From the NCBI RefSeq assembly GCF_022179765.1, contig NZ_BPRE01000005.1:248001-312000 (forward strand): a stretch of DNA of 64,000 nt. The letters are read 5' to 3'. Source of the DNA: Methylorubrum suomiense. GTDB taxonomy: Bacteria > Pseudomonadota > Alphaproteobacteria > Rhizobiales > Beijerinckiaceae. This document shows positions 1-9,127 of this stretch, piece after piece. The notes under the pieces are model-generated. The model saw only the letters and a list, made by a program, of their open reading frames with translations, was not told where the DNA came from and made no database searches. Both the position numbers and the translations under genes were made by a program. Position 1 is the first letter of the stretch; each line of letters opens with the position of its first letter.

Positions 1-99
1 GTAGACGGCGATCTCGACCAGCAATCCCCGCTCGGCGAGATCCGCGCCGAGCCACTCGAACGCCTGAAGGATACGGTCGCGGTCGAGAACGGGCGCCAT
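1..99 (-). CDS. N-terminus of an unidentified protein, possibly DUF6036-type nucleotidyltransferase (partial)
   Basis: An open frame begins with ATG at 99 on the minus strand and runs off the left edge, giving 33 residues (begins MAPVLDRDRILQAF, ends LLVEIAVY). The helix followed by a hydrophobic strand resembles the start of DUF6036/MNT-type nucleotidyltransferases, where the strand leads into a GGSAL-like motif. That motif would lie outside the window, so the family call is a guess from a short stretch. Confidence 0.4.
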   Translation of the reverse strand, partial: MAPVLDRDRILQAFEWLGADLAERGLLVEIAVY

Positions 100-109
100 G
101 GCTAGCACC

Positions 110-222
110 CTAGAGCACGATGCGGAAAAGCGGAATCAAGTTTTCCGAAATCATTATGCGGCGACAAAGAGATAGAGCGTGCTGCCATTTCCGTGAAAAA
201 GCAGCACGCTCTATCGATGAAC
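110..222. repeat. Extragenic palindromic element with a perfect 15-bp inverted repeat
   Basis: The stretch starts with tagagca and contains a perfect inverted repeat: GATAGAGCGTGCTGC at 171-185 and its complement at 201-215, with a 15-base loop. It lies just downstream of hemA on the minus strand and could act as its terminator. The tagagc/gctcta edges and the ttttccg core recur at several other intergenic sites here (near 11173, 14758, 32300, 33720 and 36160). Confidence 0.6.
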
Positions 223-238
223 AGAACCGGCGGAAAGC

Positions 239-1651
239 CTACTCCGCTGCTGCTGCGAACACCGTGCCGGCCCGCGGCAGGTCCAGCGTGTCCCAGGTCT
301 CGACCAGGGCTGCCGTCAGCGCGGCGATGCGCGCCTCGTCGTGGAACGGCGAGGGCGTGATGCGCAGGCGCTCGGTGCCGCGCGGGACGGTCGGATAGTT
401 GATCGGCTGGATGTAGATGCCGTGGCGCTCCAGCAGATGGTCCGCCGCCGCCTTGCACAGCTCCGCATCGCCCACCATCACCGGCACGATATGGGTCTCG
501 GTGGCGAGAACCGGCAGGCCGGCCGCGGCGAGTGCCGCCTTGGTCTGGGCGGCCTGACGCTGATGCGCCTCGCGCTCGGTGCTCGAGCGCTTGAGGTAGC
601 GCACCGAGGCCCGAGCCGCGGCGGCGATGGCGGGCGGGAGCGCCGTGGTGAAGATGAAGCCGGCGGCGTGGCTGCGGACGGCGTCGCACAGGATGGCCGA
701 ACCGGTGATGTAGCCACCGACGCAGCCGAAGCCCTTGGCGAGCGTGCCCTCGATCACGTCGACCCGGTGCATCACCCGATCGCGCTCGGCGATGCCGGCA
801 CCGCGCTCGCCGTAGAGGCCGACCGCGTGGACCTCGTCGAGATAGGTCATGGCGCCGTAGGCGTCGGCGAGGTCGCAAATCGCGGCGATCGGGGCCACGT
901 CGCCATCCATCGAGTAGACCGATTCGAAGCAGATCAGCTTCGGCCGGTCGCCGGCCTCGATCAGCAGCTCCTCAAGATGGCCGAGATCGTTGTGGCGGAA
1001 GACGCGCTTCTCGCAGCCCGAATGGCGTACGCCCTCGATCATCGAATTGTGGTTGAAGGCATCCGACAGGATCAGGCAGTCCGGGATCAGCTTGGCGATC
1101 GTCGAGATACCGGATTGATTCGAGACGTAGCCCGAGGTGAAGACGAGGCCAGCCTCCTTGCCGTGGAGATCGGCGAGTTCACGCTCCAGATCGACCAGCG
1201 GCGAGTTGTTGCCGGCGATGTTGCGGGTGCCGCCCGCGCCGACGCCGCAACGGGCGGCGGTCTGGGTCATGGCCTCGACGACCTCGGGGTGCTGGCCCAT
1301 GCCGAGATAGTCGTTGGAGCACCACACCGTGATCTCGCGGGTCCCGCCCTCGGGCCGGCGCCACGTCGCCTGTGGGAAGCGGCCGGAAATGCGCTCGATA
1401 TCGGCGAAGACGCGGTAGCGGCGCTCGCTGTGGAGCCGGTCGAGGGCACCACGGAAATAGGTTTCGTAATCGGTGCGCGGGCCGGCCGGGCGTGCGGCGG
1501 CCTGGCGGCCTGCTCCGGCATGAAGGTTGCAAGCGTCGATGGCGGTCGCGTCGTCCACGCCGCCGTCACCGCCCATGAGTGCATGGTCGGGGATTGCCGC
1601 CTTGGTGGCGGCACGGTCGGCGACTTTCACGGGCATCAGGTTCACGGGCAT
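239..1651 (-). CDS. hemA: 5-aminolevulinate synthase
   Basis: This is a PLP enzyme that condenses glycine and succinyl-CoA to 5-aminolevulinate, the first step of heme and cobalamin-precursor synthesis by the C4 route typical of alphaproteobacteria. Visible hallmarks are the substrate-site segment [13 protein letters not shown], the Asp-containing [12 protein letters not shown] strand and the PLP-lysine motif [13 protein letters not shown]. From about residue 65 to the end it matches the usual ~405-residue enzyme. The first ~60 residues are an extra, low-complexity Ala/Pro-rich extension, so the true start may lie downstream of 1651; Met26 is an alternative. The gene is monocistronic, with a stem-loop after its stop. 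Confidence 0.95.
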   Translation of the reverse strand: MPVNLMPVKVADRAATKAAIPDHALMGGDGGVDDATAIDACNLHAGAGRQAAARPAGPRTDYETYFRGALDRLHSERRYRVFADIERISGRFPQATWRRPEGGTREITVWCSNDYLGMGQHPEVVEAMTQTAARCGVGAGGTRNIAGNNSPLVDLERELADLHGKEAGLVFTSGYVSNQSGISTIAKLIPDCLILSDAFNHNSMIEGVRHSGCEKRVFRHNDLGHLEELLIEAGDRPKLICFESVYSMDGDVAPIAAICDLADAYGAMTYLDEVHAVGLYGERGAGIAERDRVMHRVDVIEGTLAKGFGCVGGYITGSAILCDAVRSHAAGFIFTTALPPAIAAAARASVRYLKRSSTEREAHQRQAAQTKAALAAAGLPVLATETHIVPVMVGDAELCKAAADHLLERHGIYIQPINYPTVPRGTERLRITPSPFHDEARIAALTAALVETWDTLDLPRAGTVFAAAAE

Positions 1652-2086
1652 CCGTCCTCGACGCTGTGTGCTGGCCGGGCGTTCTTCTTGGACGCCTCGG
1701 GTAAAGAATCCGGGCCTGAGCCTGATCCGTTGGGCAGGTCCGGGCCGCTCGCGGTCCGACGACGAGGATCGCCCGTCCTTCGCGGGCGGCGCTTCATCAG
1801 CGCGTCGTCGTCCGGCCGGCGGTCCCGCCTCACGCCGGTTCCGCTGCAGCCGCGAGATTGGTCGTATTTTCGAACTGGTTCAAGGTAGGTTAGAGACATT
1901 CCTGCTTTGCATGGCCCCAAACGCGACGGAATCGCGCGTTCCACAGGTCGGGAAAGAGGTCGGTTCGGGCGACGATGCGTCGCGAGTTCGGCGCTGCGAC
2001 GAACGGACGGGCGAGGAAGCCGCCCGGCTTCGGCGCGGGACGGCCACCGTGTAATCTCCTCCGCAGCCCCGCAGGCCCGGATTCCC
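1652..2086. other. Intergenic region between hemA and the murA-cluster leader gene
   Basis: These 435 bases separate the divergent hemA and the small gene at 2087. The region must hold the promoter of hemA and probably one for the murA cluster. A less GC-rich patch at about 1858-1905 is the likeliest promoter region, but I could not assign definite -35/-10 boxes. Long frames crossing it are codon-bias shadows of hemA and murA. Confidence 0.4.
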
Positions 2087-2248
2087 ATGTCCACGAACGA
2101 TGACCGCGCCGCCCGACTCAAGGCGGCCCTCCGCGACAACCTCCGCCGCCGCAAGGCGCAGGCCCGCGGCCGCAGCCATGAGGAGCCAGCCGAGACAGCA
2201 CCGCCCGCCCCGACACCGCCGCCGGAGCGGGATCGTTCGGATCCTTGA
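2087..2248 (+). CDS. Small basic hypothetical protein upstream of murA
   Basis: This 53-residue protein ([15 protein letters not shown]...) has a charged amphipathic helix with an Arg/Lys cluster (LRRRKAQAR) followed by a Pro/Glu-rich tail. The ATG at 2087 was chosen because protein-like composition starts there; upstream in-frame sequence is not protein-like. It lies 155 bases before murA on the same strand. Its function is unknown; a nucleic-acid- or membrane-associated role would only be a guess from the charge. Confidence 0.55.
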   Translation: MSTNDDRAARLKAALRDNLRRRKAQARGRSHEEPAETAPPAPTPPPERDRSDP

Positions 2249-2403
2249 GCCCGCACGGGCAACGATCCTGCGGTGACGCTTCTTCTTTTCGCCGGACTGC
2301 GCCTATACCACCCCTTGACGACGATGCGCCGGCCCGCCGCGCATCCGCAGGACAGCGACGCGACCGCCGCGCAGCCCCCGAGGGGCGCGAGCCGAGGACC
2401 CCC

Positions 2404-3693
2404 ATGGACCGTATCCACATCACCGGCGGCGCGCCGCTCAACGGCACGATCCCGATCTCGGGGGCCAAGAACGCGGCCCTGCCGCTGATGATCGCGAGCC
2501 TGCTGACCGGCGAGACGCTGGAACTGATCAACGTGCCGCGGCTCGCCGACATCGCCGCCCTCACCCGCATCCTCGGCAATCACGGCGTCGATCATATGGT
2601 CGTCGGCAAGCGTCCGGGTCAGACCACAGAGACCGGTCAGACGGTGCGGCTCACCGCCTCGAACGTCATCGACACCACCGCGCCCTACGATCTCGTCTCG
2701 ACCATGCGGGCGAGCTTCTGGGTGATCGCGCCCCTGCTGGCGCGCTTCGGCGAGGCGAAGGTGTCGCTGCCGGGCGGCTGCGCCATCGGCACGCGGCCGG
2801 TCGATCTGCTGATCATGGCGCTGGAGAAGCTCGGGGCCGAGATCGAGATCGACGGCGGCTACGTCGTCGCCAAGACCAAGAACGGCCTGCGCGGTGCCGC
2901 GATCGACTTCCCGAAGGTCACGGTCGGCGGCACGCATGTGGCGCTGATGGCGGCGGCGCTCGCCTACGGCACCACCGTGATCGACAACGCCGCCCGCGAG
3001 CCGGAGGTGGTCGATCTCGCCGATTGCCTCACCAAGATGGGCGCGCGGATCGAGGGCGCGGGCAGCTCCCGCATCGTCGTCGAGGGCGTGGCCCGCCTGT
3101 CCGGCGCCCGCCACGAGGTGCTGCCCGACCGGATCGAAACCGGGACCTACGCCATGGCGGTGGCCATGACCGGCGGCGATCTCTCGCTGGTCAACACCCG
3201 CGCCGACCTGCTGGCCTCCGCCCTCGACACGCTGTCGGCCACCGGCGCCGAGGTCAGCGAGATTCCGGGCGGCATCCGGGTGCGCCGCAACGGCGGCGGG
3301 ATCAACCCCGTGGACATCACGACCGACCCGTTCCCCGGCTTCCCGACCGATCTCCAGGCCCAGTTCATGGCGCTGATGACCCTGGCCAAGGGTCAGTCCC
3401 GCATCCGCGAGACGATCTTCGAGAACCGCTTCATGCATGTGCAGGAGCTGGCGCGGCTCGGCGCGAAGATCCGCCTCGACGGCGACCTCGCCGTGGTCGA
3501 GGGCGTGGAGCGCCTCAAGGGCGCGCCGGTGATGGCCACCGATCTGCGCGCCTCGGTCTCCCTGGTGATCGGGGCGCTGGCCGCGGAGGGCGAGACCCAG
3601 ATCAACCGGGTCTATCACCTCGATCGCGGCTTCGAGGCGCTGGAGGCCAAGCTCGCCCGTTGCGGCGCGCAGATCGAGCGCGTGCGCGCCTGA
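2404..3693 (+). CDS. murA: UDP-N-acetylglucosamine 1-carboxyvinyltransferase
   Basis: MurA transfers enolpyruvate from PEP to UDP-GlcNAc, the first committed step of peptidoglycan precursor synthesis in the cytosol. At 429 residues it has the family length. It begins [14 protein letters not shown], has the Lys/Asn substrate motif SGAKNAALP near residue 20, and the loop [12 protein letters not shown] with the catalytic cysteine, which is the fosfomycin target. The ATG at 2404 is preferred over upstream starts because homology begins there. It heads the conserved alphaproteobacterial murA-DUF2948-hisD-UPF0262 neighbourhood. Confidence 0.96.
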   Translation: MDRIHITGGAPLNGTIPISGAKNAALPLMIASLLTGETLELINVPRLADIAALTRILGNHGVDHMVVGKRPGQTTETGQTVRLTASNVIDTTAPYDLVSTMRASFWVIAPLLARFGEAKVSLPGGCAIGTRPVDLLIMALEKLGAEIEIDGGYVVAKTKNGLRGAAIDFPKVTVGGTHVALMAAALAYGTTVIDNAAREPEVVDLADCLTKMGARIEGAGSSRIVVEGVARLSGARHEVLPDRIETGTYAMAVAMTGGDLSLVNTRADLLASALDTLSATGAEVSEIPGGIRVRRNGGGINPVDITTDPFPGFPTDLQAQFMALMTLAKGQSRIRETIFENRFMHVQELARLGAKIRLDGDLAVVEGVERLKGAPVMATDLRASVSLVIGALAAEGETQINRVYHLDRGFEALEAKLARCGAQIERVRA

Positions 3694-3704
3694 ACCATGC
3701 GATC

Positions 3705-3732
3705 CGGGCATCGGGCCGAAAGCCGATGCCCG
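3705..3732 (+). terminator. Stem-loop after murA
   Basis: A perfect 10-bp inverted repeat, CGGGCATCGG / CCGATGCCCG with an 8-base loop, starts 12 bases after the murA stop. There is no clear T-run, so termination efficiency is uncertain. It could also serve the convergent gene that ends at 3760. Confidence 0.5.
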
Positions 3733-3759
3733 ACGCCGATCCCCCTTGCGGCTCGACGC

Positions 3760-4185
3760 TCAGCCGCGGACGGCGCCGCGCTTGACCCCGAAACCCGGAA
3801 TGTCGCAGGCGCAGGGGCTGTCGTAGGGCGCGACCCAGGTCGAGCAATTGCCGCGTGGGGTGACGCAGAGGCTCGCGCGGGGATCCCCGTCGTAGCGGCG
3901 CACCCGTGCCGGCGGCGGTGGCGGCTTCCTTCCGTCATACGCGGGAGGCGGTGCGGGACGGCGGGGCGGACCGTACCCGTCGTCGTATTCATAGCCTGTG
4001 CGATAGCCCGGGCCGACCTCATGCCCGTAGCCGGAGCGATACCCGCCCGGGTAACCGGAGCTGGAGCCGGGCGCATAACGGGAGCGGTAGGCCGGCTCGT
4101 CCCCGTGCCAGGATTGGGCCGCCGCCGGACCGATGGCGCAACTGAAAATCAGAACGGCGCCCAACGCCGGCAGTCCACGTCGCAT
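3760..4185 (-). CDS. Exported Gly/Tyr/Pro-rich hypothetical protein
   Basis: This 141-residue protein has a Sec signal peptide (hydrophobic core LGAVLIFSCAIG, likely cleavage after AAA near residue 23). A Gly/Tyr/Ser-rich stretch with YPGGYRSGYG-like repeats follows, then a Pro-rich linker and a C-terminal part with four cysteines (LCVTPRGNCSTW, CACDIPGFG) that could form disulfides in the periplasm. The start at 4185 is set by the signal peptide. It interrupts the murA-DUF2948 order on the opposite strand. No family was recognised. Confidence 0.7.
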   Translation of the reverse strand: MRRGLPALGAVLIFSCAIGPAAAQSWHGDEPAYRSRYAPGSSSGYPGGYRSGYGHEVGPGYRTGYEYDDGYGPPRRPAPPPAYDGRKPPPPPARVRRYDGDPRASLCVTPRGNCSTWVAPYDSPCACDIPGFGVKRGAVRG

Positions 4186-4510
4186 TGTTTTCCCCCTTGC
4201 TGATGCGGCGGACAAATCTGCACAGGGATACCTGAACGGACAATGATGACTGAAATTGATTCGTCGCTGTCGCGCGAAACCTGAAAAAACGGATATTCGC
4301 GCAGGTCGGCAACGGGACTGACCGGTCCCGACAGGTGATCGGCGGACAGCGCAGGCGAAGAAAACCGGCCGCGGCCAGTCCGGCTCACGGGTCGATCGGT
4401 GTTCGAGAACCGAGCCCGGGCACCGGTCCGGTTGCCGGGACGGGACCGCGTCGCTACCTACGCCCCAACTTCTCCCGTCATCGGCCCCTCTCGGGCGCCC
4501 GGAGCCAACG
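4186..4510. other. Divergent intergenic region upstream of the DUF2948-hisD operon
   Basis: These 325 bases lie between two divergently transcribed genes and must carry both promoters. The first ~150 bases are less GC-rich than the surroundings. A short inverted repeat (GGGAC / GTCCC, about 4314-4330) is visible. No operator could be named. Confidence 0.35.
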
Positions 4511-4966
4511 ATGGAGCTTCTCAAGCTCGCTGCCCTCGACGCCGAGGATCTCGCCGTGATCTCCGCGCACCTTCAGGACGCGGTCCTCCGGGCGGGCGAT
4601 CTCGCGTGGCTGCCGGGCGAGCACCGCTTCGTGCTGGTGGCGCGCCGCTTCGACCGGTCGGTCGCGCCCGGGGAGCCGCCCCGGCGGCGCCTCGCCGGGG
4701 TGCATTTCGAGCGGGTCAACGGCGTGAAGACGCGAGGCATCACCCCGGGTGCCGCCACCGACGACACCCTGAGCCTGCTCGCGATCACCTTCGAGGAGGG
4801 CGAAGCCCCCTCCGGCACCGCGACGCTCGTCTTCTCCGGCGGTGCCGCGATCCGCCTCGACCTCGAATGCATCGAGGTGCGTCTGAAGGATCTCGGCCCC
4901 GTCTGGGAAGCCGACGGCACGCCCGATCACGAGGCCGTGCGCCCCCTCGTCGAGAACCGCCCGTGA
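4511..4966 (+). CDS. DUF2948 family protein
   Basis: This 151-residue protein starts MELLKLAALDAEDLAVISAH and matches the DUF2948 family of alphaproteobacteria over its whole length (DLAWLPGEHRFVLVARRFDR, VNGVKTRGI, RLDLECIEVRLKDLGPVW). The biochemical role is unknown. It precedes hisD by 43 bases, as in many Rhizobiales and Rhodobacterales, suggesting co-transcription. It has no signal peptide or membrane segment and is probably cytosolic. Confidence 0.85.
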   Translation: MELLKLAALDAEDLAVISAHLQDAVLRAGDLAWLPGEHRFVLVARRFDRSVAPGEPPRRRLAGVHFERVNGVKTRGITPGAATDDTLSLLAITFEEGEAPSGTATLVFSGGAAIRLDLECIEVRLKDLGPVWEADGTPDHEAVRPLVENRP

Positions 4967-5009
4967 TCCCGATTTCCGCCCCTCGTCCTCTCAAGACCGG
5001 CCCCGCCCG

Positions 5010-6305
5010 ATGATTCGTCTCGACAGCCGCGCGCCCGATTTCGCGCAAGCCTTCAAGCGCCTGCTCGGCCTCAAGCGCGAGATCGCCGAGGACGTGGACG
5101 AGACCGTGCGCGGCATCATCAGTGGCGTCGTCTCGGGGGGCGACGCCGCCCTGGTGGACTACACCCGCCGCTTCGACCGTCTCGGCCAGGATTTCTCGGA
5201 AGCCTCCCTGCGGATCACCGCCGAGGAAGTGGAGGCCGCGGTCGCGGCCTGCCCGGCCGAGGCGCGCGCCGCCCTCGAACTCGCCGCCGAGCGGATCGAG
5301 GCCTATCACCGCCGCCAGATCCCGGAGGACCACCTCTCCACCGACGATCTCGGCGTCACCGCGGGCTGGCGCTGGACCGCGCTCGAATCGGTCGGCCTCT
5401 ACGTGCCGGGCGGGACCGCGAGCTACCCCTCATCGGTGCTGATGAACGCCGTGCCGGCCCGTGTGGCCGGCGTGCCGCGCATCGTCATGGTGGTGCCTAC
5501 CCCCGAAGGCCAGCTCAACCCGCTGGTGCTGGCGGCGGCCCATCTCTCCGGCGTGACCGAGATCTATCGCGTCGGCGGCGCGCAGGCCGTCGCCGCGCTG
5601 GCTTACGGCACGGAAAGCATTCCACCGGTCGCCAAGATCGTCGGCCCCGGCAACGCCTGGGTCGCGGCGGCCAAGCGCCGGGTGTTCGGGCAGGTCGGCA
5701 TCGACATGATCGCCGGCCCCTCCGAGGTGCTGATCCTGGCCGACGGCCACGCCAATCCCGACTGGATCGCCGCCGACCTCCTGGCCCAGGCCGAGCACGA
5801 CGTCGCGGCCCAGGCCGTGCTCATCACCGATTCGGACGAATTAGCGGAGGCCACCGAGCAGGCGGTCGAGCGGGCCCTGGCGACCCTTGCGCGCGAGACC
5901 ATCGCCCGGGCCAGCTGGCGCGATTACGGCGCCATCATCCGCGTGCGGAACTTCGATGAGGCGGTGCCGCTGGTCGATGCCATTGCCCCCGAGCATCTCG
6001 AGATCGAGACCGAGGACGCCGACGACCTCTCGCGCAAGATCCGCAATGCCGGCGCGATCTTCCTCGGTTCGCACACGCCGGAGGCCATCGGCGACTATGT
6101 CGGCGGCCCGAACCACGTGCTGCCCACCGCGCGCTCGGCCCGGTTCTCCTCGGGCCTCGGCGTCCTCGACTTCATGAAGCGCACCTCGATCCTGCGCTGC
6201 GACCCCGAGGCACTCCGGGCCCTCGGACCCGCGGCCATCGCGCTGGGGCATTCGGAGGGGCTCGACGGGCATGCCCGCTCGGTGGCGATCCGCCTGAATC
6301 TTTGA
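5010..6305 (+). CDS. hisD: Histidinol dehydrogenase
   Basis: HisD catalyses the last two steps of histidine synthesis, oxidising L-histidinol to L-histidine with two NAD and a bound zinc. Its 431 residues match the family. Recognisable parts are [20 protein letters not shown], the signature [18 protein letters not shown], the metal/substrate segment LLAQAEHDV, the catalytic region [10 protein letters not shown] and GGPNHVLPT near the C-terminus. It lies in a short operon between the DUF2948 gene and the UPF0262 gene, with a GC-rich stem-loop after its stop. Confidence 0.97.
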   Translation: MIRLDSRAPDFAQAFKRLLGLKREIAEDVDETVRGIISGVVSGGDAALVDYTRRFDRLGQDFSEASLRITAEEVEAAVAACPAEARAALELAAERIEAYHRRQIPEDHLSTDDLGVTAGWRWTALESVGLYVPGGTASYPSSVLMNAVPARVAGVPRIVMVVPTPEGQLNPLVLAAAHLSGVTEIYRVGGAQAVAALAYGTESIPPVAKIVGPGNAWVAAAKRRVFGQVGIDMIAGPSEVLILADGHANPDWIAADLLAQAEHDVAAQAVLITDSDELAEATEQAVERALATLARETIARASWRDYGAIIRVRNFDEAVPLVDAIAPEHLEIETEDADDLSRKIRNAGAIFLGSHTPEAIGDYVGGPNHVLPTARSARFSSGLGVLDFMKRTSILRCDPEALRALGPAAIALGHSEGLDGHARSVAIRLNL

Positions 6306-6310
6306 GGACC

Positions 6311-6339
6311 GCGCCGGACGCTCCCTCCGGGTCCGGCGC
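6311..6339 (+). terminator. GC-rich stem-loop after hisD
   Basis: GCGCCGGAC (6311-6319) pairs perfectly with GTCCGGCGC (6331-6339) across an 11-base loop, five bases after the hisD stop. No T-tract follows, so it may be an attenuating or RNA-stabilising hairpin rather than a full terminator. Confidence 0.45.
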
Positions 6340-6450
6340 GTCGGCGCGCGTTTCATCAGAGACACTAAAAACTTGCCTGTGGCGCGGGCTTTCGGCTCAT
6401 GTGACGGAAGCGGTGCCCCGGATTGGGACCGGAAGAAGAAGGCGGCGGCG

Positions 6451-6954
6451 ATGAAGGCCGAAGCGGCGCGAGCGGCGGGGGAGAAACCGAGGAACCGGCT
6501 CGCGGCGGTGCGCCTCGACGAGGCCTCGATCGGCCGCGGCAACCCGGACCAGGAGCACGAGCGCGCCATCGCGATCTACGACATCCTGGAGGAGAACACC
6601 TTCACGATTCCCGATCGCGACGAGGGCCCCTACGCGCTGGCGCTCGGCCTCGTGGAGAACAAGCTCTCCTTCGCGATCACGACGGAGGCCGGCGAGCCGG
6701 TCATGACCCATCTGCTCTCGCTGACGCCGTTCCGGCGGGTCATCCGCGACTACGAGATGATCTGCGAGAGCTATTACAGCGCGATCCGCACCGCCTCGCC
6801 GACGCAGATCGAGGCGATCGACATGGGCCGGCGCGGCCTGCACAACGAGGCCTCGGAGCTGCTGCGCCAACGCCTCGAGGGCAAGGTCGATCTCGACCAC
6901 AACACGGCGCGCCGCCTGTTCACCCTGGTCTTCGCCTTGCACTGGAAGGGGTGA
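6451..6954 (+). CDS. UPF0262 family protein
   Basis: This 167-residue member of an alphaproteobacterial family of unknown function is recognised by [36 protein letters not shown], the [16 protein letters not shown] core and the C-terminal [20 protein letters not shown]. The frame extends upstream to a TTG at 6373, but the ATG at 6451 gives the usual family length. The hisD-UPF0262-phosphatase order is conserved in the class. It has no export signal. Confidence 0.85.
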   Translation: MKAEAARAAGEKPRNRLAAVRLDEASIGRGNPDQEHERAIAIYDILEENTFTIPDRDEGPYALALGLVENKLSFAITTEAGEPVMTHLLSLTPFRRVIRDYEMICESYYSAIRTASPTQIEAIDMGRRGLHNEASELLRQRLEGKVDLDHNTARRLFTLVFALHWKG

Positions 6955-7123
6955 AGCCCGGCCCGAGCGGTGGCCGCCGGTTTTCGGAGACGGCCGATGC
7001 GGCGAGGAACCACGCGCATCATCCTGCCCGCGGCTTCGCGCCGAGCGGCAGAACGTTGCGCTTTCGAGGAGCGCGGGGCGCCCCTATGACGGTAAACCCG
7101 AGACGGCCTTCGTAAGGCGGGGC

Positions 7124-7597
7124 ATGGCGGACGACGCGATCCCGGGGAGCGGGCCGAAGAAACGGCGGGTGCAGTCCGTCCTGTTCATGTGCAATTTCAA
7201 CGCGGTGCGCTCGCTCGCGGCGGAGGCGGTCGCGCGTCACTATTTCGGCAAGTCGATCTACGTGCAATCGGCGGGCGTGCGCTCGGGTGAGCCGAGCGAT
7301 CCGTTCATGATCGCCGCCCTCGACGAGATCGGCATCGATGCGACCCGCCACAAGCCGCGCACCATCGAGCAGCTGGAGGATTGGGAGGGGCTGAACTTCG
7401 ACCTGATCGTCACCCTCTCGCCCGAAGCCCATCACCGGGCGCTGGAGCTGACCCATACGATCGCGGCGGATGTGGAGTACTGGCCGACACCGGACCCGAC
7501 GCTCAACCAGGACGGCACGCGCGAGCAGCGCCTCGACGGCTACCGCGACGTGCGCGACGGCCTCACCTACCGGATCAAGGCGCGCCTGAAGGGGTGA
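7124..7597 (+). CDS. Low-molecular-weight phosphatase / arsenate reductase-like protein
   Basis: This 157-residue protein of the LMW protein tyrosine phosphatase fold has the phosphate loop CNFNAVRS (C-x5-R-S) near residue 23 and the Asp-Pro general-acid loop PTPDPT near residue 121. The family includes tyrosine phosphatases and thioredoxin-type arsenate reductases. The position after hisD and UPF0262 is conserved and argues for a housekeeping role rather than arsenic resistance, since no ars genes are nearby. The true substrate cannot be read from sequence. Confidence 0.8.
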   Translation: MADDAIPGSGPKKRRVQSVLFMCNFNAVRSLAAEAVARHYFGKSIYVQSAGVRSGEPSDPFMIAALDEIGIDATRHKPRTIEQLEDWEGLNFDLIVTLSPEAHHRALELTHTIAADVEYWPTPDPTLNQDGTREQRLDGYRDVRDGLTYRIKARLKG

Positions 7598-7601
7598 TGC
7601 G

Positions 7602-8468
7602 TCAGGCCTCCGGGGTCGCCGCCAGCCGCCGGATCGAGGTCACCGCCCCGAAACTCTTCTCGGCGATCCGAGCCACGGCGACCGTGAGCGGCTCCACCGC
7701 CACCGTCATGTGGTGGCCGTTGGCGTGGATGAGGCGGTCCGCGTCGAGCATCATCCCGACATGGCCCTTCCAGAACACGAGGTCGCCGCGGCGCAAGCCT
7801 TCGAGGCCGGGGGGCAAAGCCGTGCCGAGAGCCCCCTCCTGCTGGTCGGCGTCCCGTGGGCAGGGCAGTCCCGCGCTTTCCAGGCTGAGCTGGACGAGAC
7901 CGGAGCAATCGAGCCCGAGGCTGGTCCGTCCGCCCCACAGATAGGGTGTGCCGACGAGGCGTTCGGCGACCGCAACGGCGTCCGGTTCGGTCCGTCCGAG
8001 CGGCACCGCGTGATCGGCGAAGACGTAGCGTCCGCTTCCCAGCCGCCAATACTCGCCCTCGCGCGCCTCGGCCGCGAAGGCGGCGCTTAGGCTCAGATGC
8101 GCGATATGCGGCCGCTTCAGGTCGGGAGCGGGATAGATGAAGCTGCGCAGAACCGCGATCCGGTGGGTCGGCGCCGGGTCCGCGGGGCCGAGGGCGGCCT
8201 CGGGCAGGTAGCCGACATAGCCGTCCCGCGCGATCTGGGCGAAGGCGAAGCCGTCACGGATGTCGTAGACCGTCACGGCGTCGCCCATCACCGCCTCGGT
8301 CTCGAGTCCGGCCTCCGGGTCCGGCCGGCGGCGCAAGGGGGCGGAGGGAACGACGATCCGGGCAGCGTATCCCTCGACGAAACGCTGCGCCTCGACCCGC
8401 CCGCGCAGGCGGATATCGGCGAGATCGGGCCGGGCGGGGGTGAGTCGGGGATCGAGATCGAAGGTCAT
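7602..8468 (-). CDS. NlpC/P60 family cell-wall endopeptidase
   Basis: The C-terminal ~130 residues form an NlpC/P60 (C40) cysteine peptidase domain with the catalytic Cys in LDCSGLVQ, the His in KGHVGMM and a further His in LIHANGHH. Such enzymes cleave D-Glu-diaminopimelate bonds in peptidoglycan peptides. An SH3-like targeting domain lies N-terminally (VTVYDIRDGFAFAQIARDGY, then GYLPEAAL). No signal peptide was seen, so recycling or unconventional export is possible. The start at 8468 (MTFDLDPRL) has a GAAG-type ribosome site; an upstream in-frame ATG at 8486 is less likely. It converges with the phosphatase gene, 4 bases apart. Confidence 0.88.
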   Translation of the reverse strand: MTFDLDPRLTPARPDLADIRLRGRVEAQRFVEGYAARIVVPSAPLRRRPDPEAGLETEAVMGDAVTVYDIRDGFAFAQIARDGYVGYLPEAALGPADPAPTHRIAVLRSFIYPAPDLKRPHIAHLSLSAAFAAEAREGEYWRLGSGRYVFADHAVPLGRTEPDAVAVAERLVGTPYLWGGRTSLGLDCSGLVQLSLESAGLPCPRDADQQEGALGTALPPGLEGLRRGDLVFWKGHVGMMLDADRLIHANGHHMTVAVEPLTVAVARIAEKSFGAVTSIRRLAATPEA

Positions 8469-8668
8469 CGCTTCGATTGAACGCATGATCCGGGCGGGAT
8501 TTCGACGCCGCTGAATTCAGCCGCTTCGCTGCTGCGTTGCGGCATATTGACCGGAATGGGTCGATCGGCCGCAGCTTCGGCCCTCAGTTCAACGAATGTG
8601 ATGGTGTCGGAACCGGCGCGGCGCGCATCCTGCATGGTCGCCGTTGGGAGCATCCACCGGGCAGCCAT
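8465..8668 (-). CDS. Possible small protein overlapping the NlpC/P60 start
   Basis: This 67-residue frame ends in an ATGA overlap with the NlpC/P60 start at 8468, the arrangement seen in translationally coupled genes. Its composition is mixed and not obviously a shadow, because no other gene covers this interval. No family was recognised and no strong ribosome-binding site is visible, so it may be chance. Confidence 0.25.
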   Translation of the reverse strand: MAARWMLPTATMQDARRAGSDTITFVELRAEAAADRPIPVNMPQRSSEAAEFSGVEIPPGSCVQSKR

Positions 8669-8738
8669 GCGGCCGGTGGTCCGTCACGCCCGATTTCGTT
8701 GCAATGCACAAACCGAGCGGACCATCCTAAGATCACGC

Positions 8739-9116
8739 ATGAACACCGCGAGTCGTGCCGTGAAGAAGACGCCCAAGAGCTTCCAGGATCTGCCGCCGAT
8801 CCGGGTGCGGCGCGAGCCGCCGACGATCGCCGAGGCGGTCGCCGCCGCGCAGGATTTGGCCGACGATGTCGAGCAGCAGGTCGAGATCGCCGCGGGCCTG
8901 ATCGGCCTCGCTGCGGACGAGGTGCGTCCGCACGTGCTCTCGGCGGCCAAGGCCGTCTCCCGCCCGCAGCGGTCCCCGGAGCAGCGCATCGAGCAGCGCA
9001 TCATGTCGCCCGCGAGCCCCAACCGGGCACCGCCCCGGGCGGTGATCGTCGAGCGGCGCAGTCGCCCCGCCGTCGTGGTCGAGCGCCGCGGACGCCCCTT
9101 CGAACCGCGGCGCTGA
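8739..9116 (+). CDS. Hypothetical protein with basic C-terminal tail
   Basis: This 125-residue protein starts MNTASRAVKKTPKSFQDLPP. Its middle part is an Ala-rich acidic helix (IAEAVAAAQDLADDVEQQVEIAAGLIGLAADEV) and its end is Arg/Val-rich with repeated VIVERRSRP / VVVERRGRP units. It has no signal peptide or transmembrane segment. The ATG at 8739 was chosen because protein-like sequence begins there. Function is unknown; the acidic helix and basic tail could suit a nucleoid- or membrane-associated scaffold, but this is inference. Confidence 0.6.
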   Translation: MNTASRAVKKTPKSFQDLPPIRVRREPPTIAEAVAAAQDLADDVEQQVEIAAGLIGLAADEVRPHVLSAAKAVSRPQRSPEQRIEQRIMSPASPNRAPPRAVIVERRSRPAVVVERRGRPFEPRR

Positions 9117-9127
9117 CCCCCGTCCGG

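Noticed and set aside
341-1888. 515-residue plus-strand frame opposite hemA
   Set aside because: Antisense to a clear hemA; composition is the typical Arg/Gly/Asp-rich shadow caused by high GC, with no domain.
1642-3711. 689-residue minus-strand frame opposite murA
   Set aside because: Shadow of murA and its leader; His/Arg/Gly-rich with no recognisable motif.
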